Assembly (NCBI GenBank): GCA_963573315.1
Contig: OY752149.1
Location: forward strand, 1,302,001-1,366,000
Reading direction: 5' to 3'
DNA from: Entomortierella parvispora
Lineage: Eukaryota; Mortierellomycota; Mortierellomycetes; Mortierellales; Mortierellaceae
Length of the DNA stretch: 64,000 bases
In this document: positions 13,348 through 24,773 of the stretch, piece by piece
Position numbering within the stretch: position 1 is the first letter of the stretch
Layout: every line of letters begins with the position of its first letter
Program-made: the position numbers and the translations under genes
The notes under the pieces: generated by a model
What the model was told of the DNA's origin: nothing
What the model saw: only the letters and a program-made list of their open reading frames with translations
Databases searched by the model: none

Positions 13348-15979
13348 TTACGACAAAAAGTAAGCAGGAGGTTTCGGATGAGCCGAAGAAGAGACAAATG
13401 CGGGTGAGAATGAGGATGCTGGTGAGGCAGAAGAAGACGAAGAAGATGCAATCGAGGATGTGGAATTGGACGACATTGTCAAATACGATATCCCTGGAGT
13501 AGCAGTGGCGTTGCTGCTGCTGTTGTTGGCAAAAGTGTATTGCTGACCTGAAGAAGCAGGACCGGAATTCGCTCGAGAAAATTTCAAATGCTGATGTTGC
13601 TGCTGATGTTGAGGCTGGTCGTGAAGGAGGACCTCTTGGTACAAAGGGGGTGGAGGCGGGTGAGAAGGACCGAGACCACCATGGTTGAACATACCTGTGC
13701 TAGACAACGATGCGTTGGCTGACAAAGGCGCTGGGCTTGAGGACATTGCCATTCCTCCTACTATATTGTGATCGCTACGGGACCTGGTCATGACTGTCAA
13801 TGGGGGAGGACGAAGGAACGGTGTCTGTTGCTGTTGGTACTGCTGTTGCTGATGTTGCTGAAACCGGGACTCGAGAGGGTGCAAAGGAGACATCTGCTGC
13901 TGGGCCACTGGGCCAGTGACCAGCACGGGAGATGGGTACGAGCCAAAGGAAGGTATGCCTTGGTGGCTGAAATTTGTCATCAAATCCGCATTGCTGCCAG
14001 GGCCAACACCCCCACTCGGATCAGGGACGGAAGTCAAGTACTCAGCCGTTGTCGCGTGGACAGTCCCTCGTCGCCCCATGGCTCCCATTTGAGTTGGAGG
14101 ATAGACCCCAGACTGAAAAGACTGAGGCGATGTAATTGAATGATGAGTCAGATCTTGTTGCTGATGTTGTTGCTGCTGCTGTCGGAGCAGACGTTGTTGC
14201 TGTTGCAGGCGCTGCTGGTGCTGTTGATGTAAATACTGTCGTTGCTGCTGCTCCTGTTGGACTTGTATTTGCTGTTGTCTCTGCCGGATATGATATTGCT
14301 GCAATTGGATCTGTCGTTGGCGCTGTTGCATCTGTTGCTGCTGCACCGAGAAGGGAGACGGCTGATTCGACGGTAACACTTGCGGAAACGACATGGCCCT
14401 CTGTCGCGAGAATGGTTGTTGAAACGGACGAGGTGGAAGTGATGTTCCAGACTTGGAATGGTGAACATGTACCAGAGGCGAGAGAGGGTGGTGAACCTGA
14501 GAGTACTGGTATGGGGGGAAGGCATGGAATGGATGATGTGAATACTGTCGGCCATGGACATGCTCGCCCTTGGCCATTAAGAGGGCTTCGGCCGCCACTT
14601 TACTTCCTCCTTTAGGTCGACCTCGGGGCTTGGGCACCGCATCGCGACATGTCGCGGCCTTGGAGGGATGCTTCATGCAATTCTGGCACGGTCGACCATG
14701 GTCACATTTGATATGAGATCGCTTGCAACTTGCGCAGGCCGTCACAGGTAAAGGCATGTCGTCGTAGTTGGGCGAGGCCGAAGCCGAAGAGTCGACTGAG
14801 GAGGTTGGTGACGGTGAACGAGATGAAGACCCAGATCGGGTCTGGGGGGGATACAAAGGCGCTGGCATCGGTTGCTGCTGCCCCTGCTGCGATGGCGGTC
14901 GCAAAGTCGCGCTTTTAGATTGAGATGAACAATTGATCGGATGTGTCGAAATGAACCCTGGATGATGACCTCGCGACAAATCCGAAGAGGCCTTGTTGGC
15001 AACGGCCGTTCTTTTGTTCAATGGCGACGATTCATCAAAGGTCGTGGACGAAACCACTCCAGGGGCAGAACAAACGGTCGTTTGAACCATTGGGACAGCT
15101 GATTCTGGGAAAGAAGCTTCCGAACATGGAGGCGACGAGAACGAGGACGTTAAGGTATTTGGCACATCGCCACCAACAGTTGACTGAAATGTAGGGATCG
15201 AACCATCCAGGTCAAAATCCATGTCATTGATATCAAAGAACTCTAGTGACCTAAAGGATTCGGATGGGTCATGATCGAGAGACAACGACCTCTGTGGGAA
15301 GAGACCTGAAAAATCATCACTGCTCATGCCGGACATCGGAGATGAGAGTCCAGGAAAGTAATCCATTGTCGGATGATGTTCCTGTTGTTGTCGAGGAAGC
15401 GTTTGTTGTTGAAGATCAAATCCAAGATCGGCGCTGACGCTAGCTAGAGCTATATCAAGTTGATCCATAAAGGGCATTGATGTTGGAGAGGAGAGCGGGT
15501 GCCGAGTGGTCGACAGTATTGCGGTAGCAGCCATTGATGTAGGCGACGAGGGATGGACTGCTGGGAAGGGTCTAGGATGAAGGCTGGCAGCTAATGTGGA
15601 CCAGTTGAGAGCAAAGTAGAAATGGTTTGAATGTCAAGGGAGTTTGCAAAATATAGGCAAGGGGAAGAATACGAGGTTAGGAAACAGATTCATATAAGAA
15701 GGATAGGATGGCGGGCAACGATATTTGACAAAAAGCCATAAGAGTGATGTTCGATACAAGTTCAATGCGGAGGGTGTGGTATGGAGTGTGGAGTGTTTTT
15801 GACCATGGAAATGATTGGTATGTGCTTTCGTGAGCCTTACCTGTGCCTGAGGCCGCCGATGCAAACAGGGGCTGCGACGAATTCGATCCGGAGGATGACG
15901 ACGACGATGGGAATATGCCAGGGATGGACGATTGGGTGGTCTTTGTAAGTTGAGGAGCAGTTGTCGAGTCGAGATTCAT
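13348..15979 (-). CDS. Zn(II)2Cys6 transcription factor with AT-hook
   Basis: Exons 15841-15979 and 13348-15590 are joined in phase by a 250-nt intron (about 793 residues). The six-cysteine cluster lies near residues 329-358 with spacing C-x2-C-x6-C-x5-C-x2-C-x9-C. It contains KRSHIKC and DHGRPC, and is followed at once by the AT-hook-like PKPRGRPKGG. This points to a nuclear DNA-binding regulator. Upstream is Ser/Pro-rich and acidic (FFDINDMDFDLDG, a possible activation segment). Downstream is an extreme Gln-rich block (about residues 465-530) and a Ser-rich C-terminus. The last Cys spacing (x9) is slightly longer than the usual x6-8. No fungal-specific MHR domain is seen. The start is uncertain: the same frame stays open upstream to an ATG at 17005 (see findings). 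The target genes are unknown. Confidence 0.8.
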
Positions 15980-18900
15980 GGGCGATAGTCGCAATGGTGG
16001 TGCCTCAACCAAAAGACCGTGGATCCTTGGCTGCACAAACCAACGATTCTGCTCGTGACCCAGACCAAGAGTTGTGGTGCAGATGTAGGTGCACGAAGAT
16101 TTGTTACAACCGACGACTTTGTGTCCCTGTCTTTGACACCCACACTCTTGCTCGTGGCCCTGCTTCTGTGCGTGGTCTTGACTTTTGTCTTTGTAGTGCT
16201 GGTGCTGTCGGTTGTATTGTGGTTGCGCGGGCGAAGTCAATGACGTTTGTGATAGTGCTGCACGTGGTGGAGATGCGGAAGACGAGATAGAAGACGGAGG
16301 TCTGTTGCAGAAATGCGACGACAGGGGCTCGATTGCGGTAGCAAATTGGGCAGTAAGATGACAAAGAGGACGAGAGAGTGACAAATGAAGTGGATGATCG
16401 GAAGGAGGATGGCAGTGGTTGCTTTCACTGAAGGTTCTTTCTGAGTTTTGCAGTTCTCCGTTTGTGCCGAGTGCGAGAGTCTCCTGAGGAAGTGGCTGGC
16501 AGGGGGTTTGATCTTGAATTGAAAACAAGCTGTGGTGTTGCAACTGTGGATCTTGTTGGTGACACCGATGCTGACAATGTGGCTGCGGATCAATGACAAT
16601 TCCGGCTTTTCTTTGAGTTTCCCAATATGGCCGGGGACAGGTCTTCTCGTTGTTGATTTGCTGTTGCGCCTTTGCTTCCTTCGGACAAAGCTGGGAGTCA
16701 ATCACTTTTGTGAAGAATAAGGGTGAAGGTAATGACGGCAACAATGGCGACGATGATATCAAGAATTCTGGGACCGATGATGATGTGAAGCGAAGAATTG
16801 GTCCTGTGCCTACACTGAGAGCGGGTGAAAGAGCAGAACTGGGCAGAACAGTCTCGGCAAAGACTTGAGCGTCCTTGTGGATAGTAAATGGAGCAGTCGA
16901 GGACGAGCAATTGAGACAGTTAGGACGCGTGGACAGTGGGCCGTAAAAGTGCGTTGGGGAGGTCGGCAGAGAGAACAAAACAAAGAAAAGGAGGATGAGA
17001 GACATTTGCTGTCGGTCAGCGATCTTGTGTTCGTTGTGTTCACGAAAAAAAACAATGTAAAAGACGCGTCAAAGAAAAGAAGAGACAAGGGCGAGAGGGA
17101 AAGAGCTCACGGAGTGCTTCGTGCGAGGGGGAGAGTCGCGGGACTACTGATAGACGCAATAACTATCGTGCTATGTCGCTTTGCCTTGGAAAGAATGAAC
17201 CCCAGACACAGCTGTCACCACAATGGCGCTCTGTGCTGTCCATTGTCAAAGTATCTCCCTCACCCCCGACATTCGTGACTTGAGCAAAGACGAGCGAGAG
17301 CAGAAGGAATGCAGGGACAGTAAAAAAGAGGAGAAAGAAAAATCATCTGCAGCACAGTGGGCGGAAAGAGCAGAGCAACAGTATGGCATGGAGGATCAGG
17401 AGGTGTGCCAAGAGTGAAGAGAAATCCCCCCTCGGAGACGACTTCAGCAGCCATCCTCGGGAACATAGGCCGATCGTATTGAAGAAGGGGTGGTGGGGGT
17501 GGGATTCCATTCAGGAACTAGGAGATGTAACGGTGACATGGTCTTCGAGGATACTTACGATTCAGGGAGAGATATTGAAGATTTGAAAGTTGTCAAAGTT
17601 GAAGGGCTAGTGGTGACGTGCTGTAGTATAGTGTTGGGGTAGAAAGAAGTGGAAGGAGAGAAGGAAGAAGAAAGGAGGACTTGACTGGGATGAGAGTGAA
17701 GTAGTGGGGCGACGTTTATGGTGAGGCAGGATAGGGAGATCTGTTGTGAGTGGGCAGCGATATTTCGATATGAGCGGAGAAGATGAAAGAGGTATCACAG
17801 AAAAAGAAAAAGAAAAAGAAAAAATAGGTACAACAAAAGTAGGGTCAGAGGACGGACGGCAGTGAGGCGGCCTGCTCCTTTTAAGTGTCTCAATGGACGC
17901 ATTGAGGTGCTGCACAGTGCACAACAAAAAGGCAACGAGGGACACTGGGTGACACTGAACGTGCCAGCTGTGGACATGCTGCCGTTCATCACACAATCTG
18001 CAACCCCTTCCCAGCATGGTCACGAAAGCTCAAGGATCTCATAGCTCCATGCATTTTTCAGTCTAACGAGCAGGAAGGTGGACAGATGGATCTGCAGGCA
18101 ATTGATCGAAATGAAGGAGGAAAGAAATAACGAAGGAAACATAAAACAAAACAGAATAGGCGATGCAAGGGTGGGATCTCTTTTCTTTCCATCCGGCCAT
18201 TCGTCCGGCCTCCCTTCCCGCCAAAACCAGAAGTAAAAACGAGGGGAGAAGGGATGCTTGGTTGCTGACCGTGCTACCAAGCGTGTGTGACCAAGTTGCT
18301 GCTCCCCTATTGTCAAGGAAGGGACAACTGTCCGCGTCTTCATTCATGCAACTGTAAAATGAAATAAAAGTGGCGGGAAAAACCAGCGGTCGTACAAACA
18401 AACAAACGGCGACAACCCAGAAGTGAACAAGAACGATTGAATAGAATGAACAGGGGTGCTATCATCCGGTAAAGGCATGGATAGGAAGATGCGATGGTAT
18501 GTACGAAGATATGTACGAGGATACTTTGTAAAAACAACAGGTGGCGAAGACGAAGAATCTTCTGTCACTCCAGCGATCACTCTTCTCTCCCCCTGTCGCG
18601 CACACCTGTGCCGCAGGCCCATTACTCCTTTCTCTCTGAATCCATCTCGACCAAGGATTTTTTTCCCGCGGGCCTGCCATCATTTTCCCAGAGAGCATGG
18701 ATGCTGCATGTTGGATGGTATTGAATAAAGATTGTGATGTAGTAATCACAGCAAAGACGCATGCACAAAAAATGCTGCATGGTGCGACCACAGACCGGCC
18801 TTTTGTTGAATTGAGGGAGGAAAAAAAATGGCATGGAGGACAGGGAAAAAAACTGACTTGCGGTCGCTCCTGCGAGTATTGTACTGCTGTTTACCTTTGT

Positions 18901-19461
18901 CTGTTGTCTACCCCATCGATCGACTTCCCTGCAGGTCAGGACCTGCTGAGGCGGCCGATTTTCCATCAGAGCCTCCACAGCACTTGTAGAGAATGATGAT
19001 GGGGGTGGTTTTGTGGGGCCATCCTCATCGGCCAATGTGCCGTTCTGTCGATTGGCGCTACCCCCACGGCCGGAGGAGGGGTGCAACGACAAAGGGGAAA
19101 ATGGAGAGGACATTTGATTTGCTGCACAGAACCAGGCAGGTACGCTACAAGAAAGGAAGGCCGTGAATCAGAGCAAGATCTGAAGGCCAGCAAAACACCG
19201 ATAGTCTGCACCTCCCATTTCCCTTCCCCACGCACAACCCTAACCTTGTCCCAGGCAGCCGTCCCACTCGCCTCCCGGGCAGTGACCGTCCGCCGACGAT
19301 CTCATCGCAACCACCGTGTATAGAGTACGTACCAAAAGCGCTGTAAAGCCTTACCAAAACTGGAAAATGGTATGTACTCTTCGCTATCCGTTCTCTGGTC
19401 AAGCTTCACTCGGGAAAGGCGGGCAAGGGAAGAATGGATGAATAGTCTACCAGATGGGAAA

Positions 19462-19540
19462 GGAAGGGGAGAGAGAGAAGGAGAGAGAAGGAGAGAGAAA
19501 GAGAGAGAAAGAGAGAGAAGAAGAAGAAGAAGAGGGGGGA
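19462..19540. repeat. GA-rich microsatellite
   Basis: Interrupted (GAGA)n/(GAA)n tract in the gene-poor region, ending in GAA triplets. Confidence 0.8.
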
Positions 19541-20964
19541 AGAAAAGAAGCAGTGGGAAGATGGTCGCAAGGGACATGATCCTTCATCTTTTGCAGTGGC
19601 TTCTCTTTCCTCTGCCCCATCCATCTGTGCATCGTCGCAAGCACCCATAGACAGACACCATCGCTGATAAAATGGACGTGTCACTGAGACAAGAGGAAAT
19701 AGGCTCGAAGGAATGGGGATGTGGGACGACGGAGTGATCGTTTGTCTCTCTGTCTATTTCACACTCTGATCAGACATCACACACACACGCACACACACAC
19801 ATAGACTTTTCTCTCTCCTTCTCTCTCTGCTCTCTCCCAGTCTACATACCCTCCCTGACATCACAAATAGATCGTCCCTCCCCCTCCCCAGCCCCGCTCC
19901 CGCTGCTTCCTTGACGCGAGATTGGGACTGATCTGGAAGAGCATACTTTCCGTTATCCAAAATCATTTGCTGTAGAGTCCCCTCACCTCCTCCTCCTTCT
20001 ACCTTCACTCTTCCCTTCCTTCCTTCCTTTCTTCCCTGCTTTCCCCCTTCTCTTCCTTCCCTCCTTTCCTTCCTTTCGAGGGAATAACGGCCAACCGTCA
20101 ATTGGGTTTTCATCCCTAGTGCGCACCTCAAAGGAGATACAGATCGTTTTATCCGACAAGAAGTACCCCTGTCGCTTCCACACATTGGTGCGCACTGCAC
20201 TACTGCTGTAACAGTGTTTCTCAAGTCAATGCGTCGTCTATCCCCGACACACAACAAGGACTCCCAAGCTGCCCTGATCGCTGATGGATTCTCGGTGGTG
20301 GTTTTTTTTTTTTTTTTTTCGGCTTAGATACCATCCGTGTTTTGCGTTTCCCAGCCCTTGTCCCGTCTGAACTGGATGACAACAAAAGTGAGCAATTTGA
20401 TGGAAAGGAAACATCCCCAAGATGTCCCGACTATTCAGCCATGCGTTTGCCGATTGGTTTGGGGTCCTTGTGTTGCTCAAGCATGCAAAGATCATTCTGT
20501 TTCCATGTTCTTCCCGTCTGGGTTTTTCTGTTTATTTTGCCTTGTTTTTTGTGTCCTTGTTTCCACAGAGGACGGTTGAGTAACATCACAAAGGAGAAAA
20601 CGCCTGAAGAAACAAAAATGCATACCGGACCTTTCTCCCTGTGGATGGCGCAACTCGTGGGCGCAATGGCCTTTGCTTTTGGTTCTTGAAAGAAGACGTG
20701 AGATGCAATCCAAACGCAAACAATAACTCAGGAACAAAACACACCAAAAACAACAACAAAAGAGAGAAGCGCGGGAAAACAAAGTTCTTTTTTTGTTTGA
20801 TGAACAAAACAGGGAAAATGGCGTCTCCCTTTATTGTGGTTCCTGCTGCTGCTTTTGATGTTGTTGCTGTTGTCAATGCAGTTGAGTTGTTGATAGAAAG
20901 TAAAGGTTATGTTTTGACCGTCTTTTTTAGATAGAATAGATGCAAACACGCGAAGAAAGGAACC

Positions 20965-21601
20965 ATTGTGGGCAAGCACCCGATCCTGCCTGGCATGTTG
21001 TCTGTTCGCAGCAATGGTTTGATTGGTGTCCTCCCAATCGACCTCGATGCCAGACTCTTCTTCCCAGAACGCCCCAGCCTAGACAAACAATTTATCTATT
21101 GCGCACGCGTCGCACGCGCCATGCCGGCCTGCATGATTGAGAGAGGTAAGAAATAAGCGTTGGCGCGGGTCCAACGCCGCGTTGATATTTCAAAGGCCCC
21201 AGGCAATTTTTTCCTTTTCATGCAAACTCCGTGGGAGAGACGCGTTAGAATGACTCGAGAGTACAGCCAGAGGTGCAAGAGCGATAGATTTACAGACATG
21301 TCTATAGTCTGCTCGCCGCCAAATCATGGCGGTCTATCTTCATAAAGGAATCTGAGCGAATTCCAAGCTGCCCATAATCCTTCTGCATCGAGATCTCCGC
21401 AATGAAACACAACAGCGACAAGCGACACTTCCCTGCAAGAGTCTCGTTGTCACTTTGGCCACTGCCCTGCCAGTTGTCGCTCACCTTGTCTTGGTATCCT
21501 TCTTCGAAGTGCCTGTGCCATTGGCGGTGTTGGCTACATACGGCGCGGCTATCAGAGTCGTCGGAGGTAACATCGGAGGCAACTTCGGAGGCAAACATTA
21601 A
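20965..21601 (+). other. Coding-like patches, possible gene relic (unrecognised)
   Basis: Two short frames here look less random than their surroundings. About 20965-21147 reads VGKHPILPGMLSV...IYCARVARAMPACMIERG with GC-rich third positions and ends at a plausible donor (GTAAGA). About 21356-21601 includes KLPIILLHRDLRNE, reminiscent of a kinase catalytic loop, then a hydrophobic Val/Ala/Leu stretch and a terminal GGNIGGNFGGKH. The frames do not join: stops and frame changes intervene, and no start is convincing. It could be a decayed gene or chance. I cannot assign a family. Confidence 0.2.
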
Positions 21602-21983
21602 GAAGCAAGGACGATTACTTAACCGATATCCTTGTCCAGCCCACAATCGTCAGCCTCGAGGCGAGTGTCCTTCCTCAGGTCGAGGTTCTCTCCACAGCCT
21701 TCATCGGCTATAGTACTCAGGTGATGACGGATATGGAAGTGCTTAGGCTATGGAAGCAGTATCGGGGTTTATGGCTACTACTGTAGTATCGTGATTCGAT
21801 CACCCGCATTGACAGACAGACGGACAAACAAACGGACAGAGACAGATAGATAGACAGACAGACAGGCATGCATACACAGGTATGCAGAAGGAATCAAGGA
21901 ACAAAGGTGTGTTCTTTCTACTGGAAGAAATAAAAAAGAAGAAACTTCAAGAAAGCAATGACGGTGATGAGCTGAGCGGAGCC

Positions 21984-21987
<4 letters not shown>

Positions 21988-22016
<29 letters not shown>
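21988..22016. repeat. A29 homopolymer
   Basis: Uninterrupted run of 29 A in the gene-poor region. No retroelement body or target-site duplication was recognised beside it. Confidence 0.9.
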
Positions 22017-22018
<2 letters not shown>

Positions 22019-22243
22019 CAGGCACAGCGGCCTGCTGATAACGGAGGCAGCTGCACCAACAAATCAAAAGTCCTCCGAACGTGCGGGTCCACAGGCCATG
22101 GCTCTATTTTTATCCTTTATTGCAATTCTTGACGAATGAATTACTGGTTCTACCCCTGGGCCACAGGTGGATTTGGCATGGTGGCACAACGCACTAACTG
22201 TAATGACAGCCTCTGCTTAGTGCAAACTCCAAAACAACGAAGC

Positions 22244-22311
<68 letters not shown>
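22244..22311. repeat. (GAT)n trinucleotide microsatellite
   Basis: Perfect GAT array of about 22 units, roughly 290 bp upstream of the O-fucosyltransferase-like start. It is noncoding in the gene model chosen. Confidence 0.9.
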
Positions 22312-22599
22312 GGTGAACAGTGACCGCACCGTGGACGGATAACGCAGAGAACGTAGACGTCGTTGTTCTAACAGTATGCTTTCCAAAGATTGGTTCTCTT
22401 CCCTTCTTCCTTCCGCCTCGAGCATCCTTCTTTCCCTTCCTTCCGTTTGTCTCCCCACGCCTTCAATTTATTATTTCCTGCAGTGCAACCCAAACCCCGG
22501 GTGTCCGTTTCGTCTTTCCCCTTCTTTCTTTCATTCATCTCTTTGTTCAATTCATCCTTCTCTTCCATCGCATCGATTCGTACCTTCTTCGACCAACTA

Positions 22600-24306
22600 A
22601 TGCCTTCTTCTCCAAAGACCCCAAAGCATACCCTGGGTTTGCCGGCTCGCTACCCGTCTTCAGGGAGACGCTGTCACTCTCAACGGCGAATCCTCTTTCT
22701 TTTTTCAATTGTGCTCTTCGTCTCCTCGGGGTCATTACTCATCCTCCACATCACCACCTCATCCTTCTCGTACTCATCCAACTCTCTCTCATGTTCAGTC
22801 TCCTCTTCATCAAGAGGTGAATGTGCCCCTGTTCCAAGGCGATATCGCTGGCAACCTGATCACGACGACGAGGACAGTAATGGCTCTAACGGCAAAAACC
22901 CCTTCAGGGCTCATGATCGTCCTAGGGCTGCCCTCCGTCACCCTTCAGAGAACAACGTGGTCGAGAATCAAGATCCCTCTGGATTAAGGATACCAGCTGT
23001 GGCCCCAAAGCAACCACAGAATCAGGATGAGGTTGCACCCTCAACCACAGAGCAGGAATCAGACACACCGAGAGCCCCTGTGGATAAGAGTGAGCAATCT
23101 CCAGATGGAACTTCATCAGATACCTCCAAGGACTTGGAAGTGAACCCCGGCTACACGAACGACAATGGAGACAAAGAGAGTGATTCGGACCTAAGGCAGC
23201 AGGAGACACCCAACGATGAGCAAGCACTGGAGCACTACCCCTCGTTCGCAGAGAGTCTGGATCATGAGGATGCGACAAAGTTCCTGACCTATCTGCCTTA
23301 CGCTGGCATCACCAATCAGTTTTACGGCATGCTCCGGGGTATGGAGGTTGCTAAGGCGACAGGAAGGACATTGATCATCCCTCCGATTACAGCCTCGAGC
23401 CACGACAAGTCCAAGCAAAATCAGCCCTGGTCAAAGTTCTTCGACCTAGAGAGGTTCGCTGAGCTCACCAACGTCAAGGTGGTCGAATTCCACAAGCTCC
23501 GGGACGCCCAACAGACCCAGATTCATGAACTCAAGTGCGGTATCACCTGTGGCTTTGGATCGCAGAGAACGATTGATTTCACTGCCAAGGGATTCTTGAA
23601 GCAGTACAAGTTGAATGTGACGTTGGAGGCTCTTCGCAAGGATGCTGGCGATCTGAAGACGATCAGCTCGATGCTAAACACACGCAGCGAGGAAAAGTAT
23701 TTGTGTATTTCAAACACATACAAGATCCTGGTCGAGGACAGAGCCGAGTGGGAACGGTTTGGCCAACACTTGCACTTTACGGAGGAGCTGGAGGAATTTG
23801 CAAAGGAATTCCTGGACAAGCAGCTGAAAAAGCCTGAGTCTGTGTTGGATCCCGAGACAAAGACGATGGTGACCCCACCTCATGAGTACCTTGCGATCCA
23901 TGTCCGACGAGGTGACTTTGCGCCTTACTGCCAAACCAACTTTAAGGGACCCAACTTGATCCACTGCCTGCCTTCGACAGCACAAATTGCAGAAAGAATC
24001 GATGCTGTGCAAACACGGCTGAAGACCGAGAGGGGGACACCCGACATGTTGCCTCTGCCAGTTTTTGTCGCGACGAATGAAAAAGAGCCGGAAGAACTGA
24101 AAAAATTCGCCGAGCTGGGATGGCTTACTTTGGACCATTCGACGATGGGCACGGCAGAGGCTTTGGGCGTTTTTGGACCGATGATGGTTGACCAGGTCTT
24201 AATGGCGCATGCGCAGGCCTTGGTCGGGATCAAGATGAGCACATTCTCAAGAGTAGGAGCCCTTCGTCAAAGGGACTGGTACAAGCATCCGATCGAGTAC
24301 ATGTAA
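22600..24306 (+). CDS. GDP-fucose protein O-fucosyltransferase-like type II membrane protein
   Basis: Single-exon gene of about 568 residues. A short cytoplasmic tail precedes one hydrophobic segment (about residues 30-50, ILFLFSIVLFVSSGSLLILHI), giving a type II Golgi topology. An acidic, Ser/Gln-rich stem leads to the catalytic region from about residue 225. There, LPYAGITNQFYGMLRG and ATGRTLIIPP match the N-terminal nucleotide-sugar fold of O-fucosyltransferases. HVRRGDF (about 430) matches the HxRRGDF motif, and KMSTFSRVGALRQ near the end matches the SxFS-type motif. It likely transfers fucose, or a related GDP-sugar, to secretory proteins. The start ATG at 22600 places the membrane segment close to the N-terminus; the same frame is open further upstream but without an ATG. 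The substrate is unknown. Confidence 0.82.
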   Translation: MPSSPKTPKHTLGLPARYPSSGRRCHSQRRILFLFSIVLFVSSGSLLILHITTSSFSYSSNSLSCSVSSSSRGECAPVPRRYRWQPDHDDEDSNGSNGKNPFRAHDRPRAALRHPSENNVVENQDPSGLRIPAVAPKQPQNQDEVAPSTTEQESDTPRAPVDKSEQSPDGTSSDTSKDLEVNPGYTNDNGDKESDSDLRQQETPNDEQALEHYPSFAESLDHEDATKFLTYLPYAGITNQFYGMLRGMEVAKATGRTLIIPPITASSHDKSKQNQPWSKFFDLERFAELTNVKVVEFHKLRDAQQTQIHELKCGITCGFGSQRTIDFTAKGFLKQYKLNVTLEALRKDAGDLKTISSMLNTRSEEKYLCISNTYKILVEDRAEWERFGQHLHFTEELEEFAKEFLDKQLKKPESVLDPETKTMVTPPHEYLAIHVRRGDFAPYCQTNFKGPNLIHCLPSTAQIAERIDAVQTRLKTERGTPDMLPLPVFVATNEKEPEELKKFAELGWLTLDHSTMGTAEALGVFGPMMVDQVLMAHAQALVGIKMSTFSRVGALRQRDWYKHPIEYM

Positions 24307-24773
24307 CATATTTCTCTCTTCCTTCCTTCCCCACCTTGTCGGTTCTTCCCCGGTTCTTACTTTACGCTCTGGAGCTTCAGTATTTAGACCCTTTGTCGAT
24401 TGCAATCTTTTTATCATTTAGCCTGTTATTTTTCCACAGATACCATCCATCCAGCATTTATGACATTTATCATCTTCCTACTCAGGACATTTTTTTTTTT
24501 CAAAATATATTTCATGACCCTTGCATTGCGTCAAGCACCACCCATCTGTATTGCTCCCTCTGACCTTTTGGAGGACAGAGTCCTGTTTGTTGACATTGTT
24601 TCATAGAACACAGTGCAACAAAGCATTCTTCCCTCATTTCCAATAAAGACTTTATATTACAGGTAGGGTTATTCTTTTTGGTGTGTGTGAGGGGGGGGGG
24701 GCGTGTTGTTACAAAAGAGTGGGGAGTTGAAAAAAGAACCACGAGAAGGCGTCGCAAAGAGTAAAGGCGTTCT
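24307..24773. other. Convergent intergenic region
   Basis: 3' flanks of the O-fucosyltransferase-like and kinase genes. There is a short G-run near 24691-24700 and an AATAAA signal on the plus strand near 24641. No gene is seen. Confidence 0.6.

Larger units (their letters stand above)
15980..22599. other. 6.6-kb region without a convincing gene
   Basis: The region is dominated by low-complexity sequence: GA/GAAA-rich runs, CCTT-type runs (about 20000-20075), T18 at 20302-20319, A29 at 21988-22016 and a GAT array at 22244-22311. Its left part is the long 5' flank of the Zn2Cys6 gene and contains a 342-codon open frame contiguous with it. Coding-like but unrecognised patches occur near 20965-21147 and 21356-21601. 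No tRNA, rRNA or transposon protein was found. Confidence 0.5.

Noticed and set aside
14136-14615. Val/Ala-rich 159-codon plus-strand frame
   Set aside because: Complement of CAG/CAA-rich Gln codons in the Zn2Cys6 factor.
22390-22599. Upstream extension of the O-fucosyltransferase-like gene
   Set aside because: The frame is open but has no ATG, and its Phe/Pro/Ser composition is that of a CT-rich leader. The ATG at 22600 gives a proper type II anchor.
15980-22599. tRNA or rRNA genes in the gene-poor region
   Set aside because: I looked for T-loop GTTCRANYC with a pairable acceptor and found no convincing cloverleaf.
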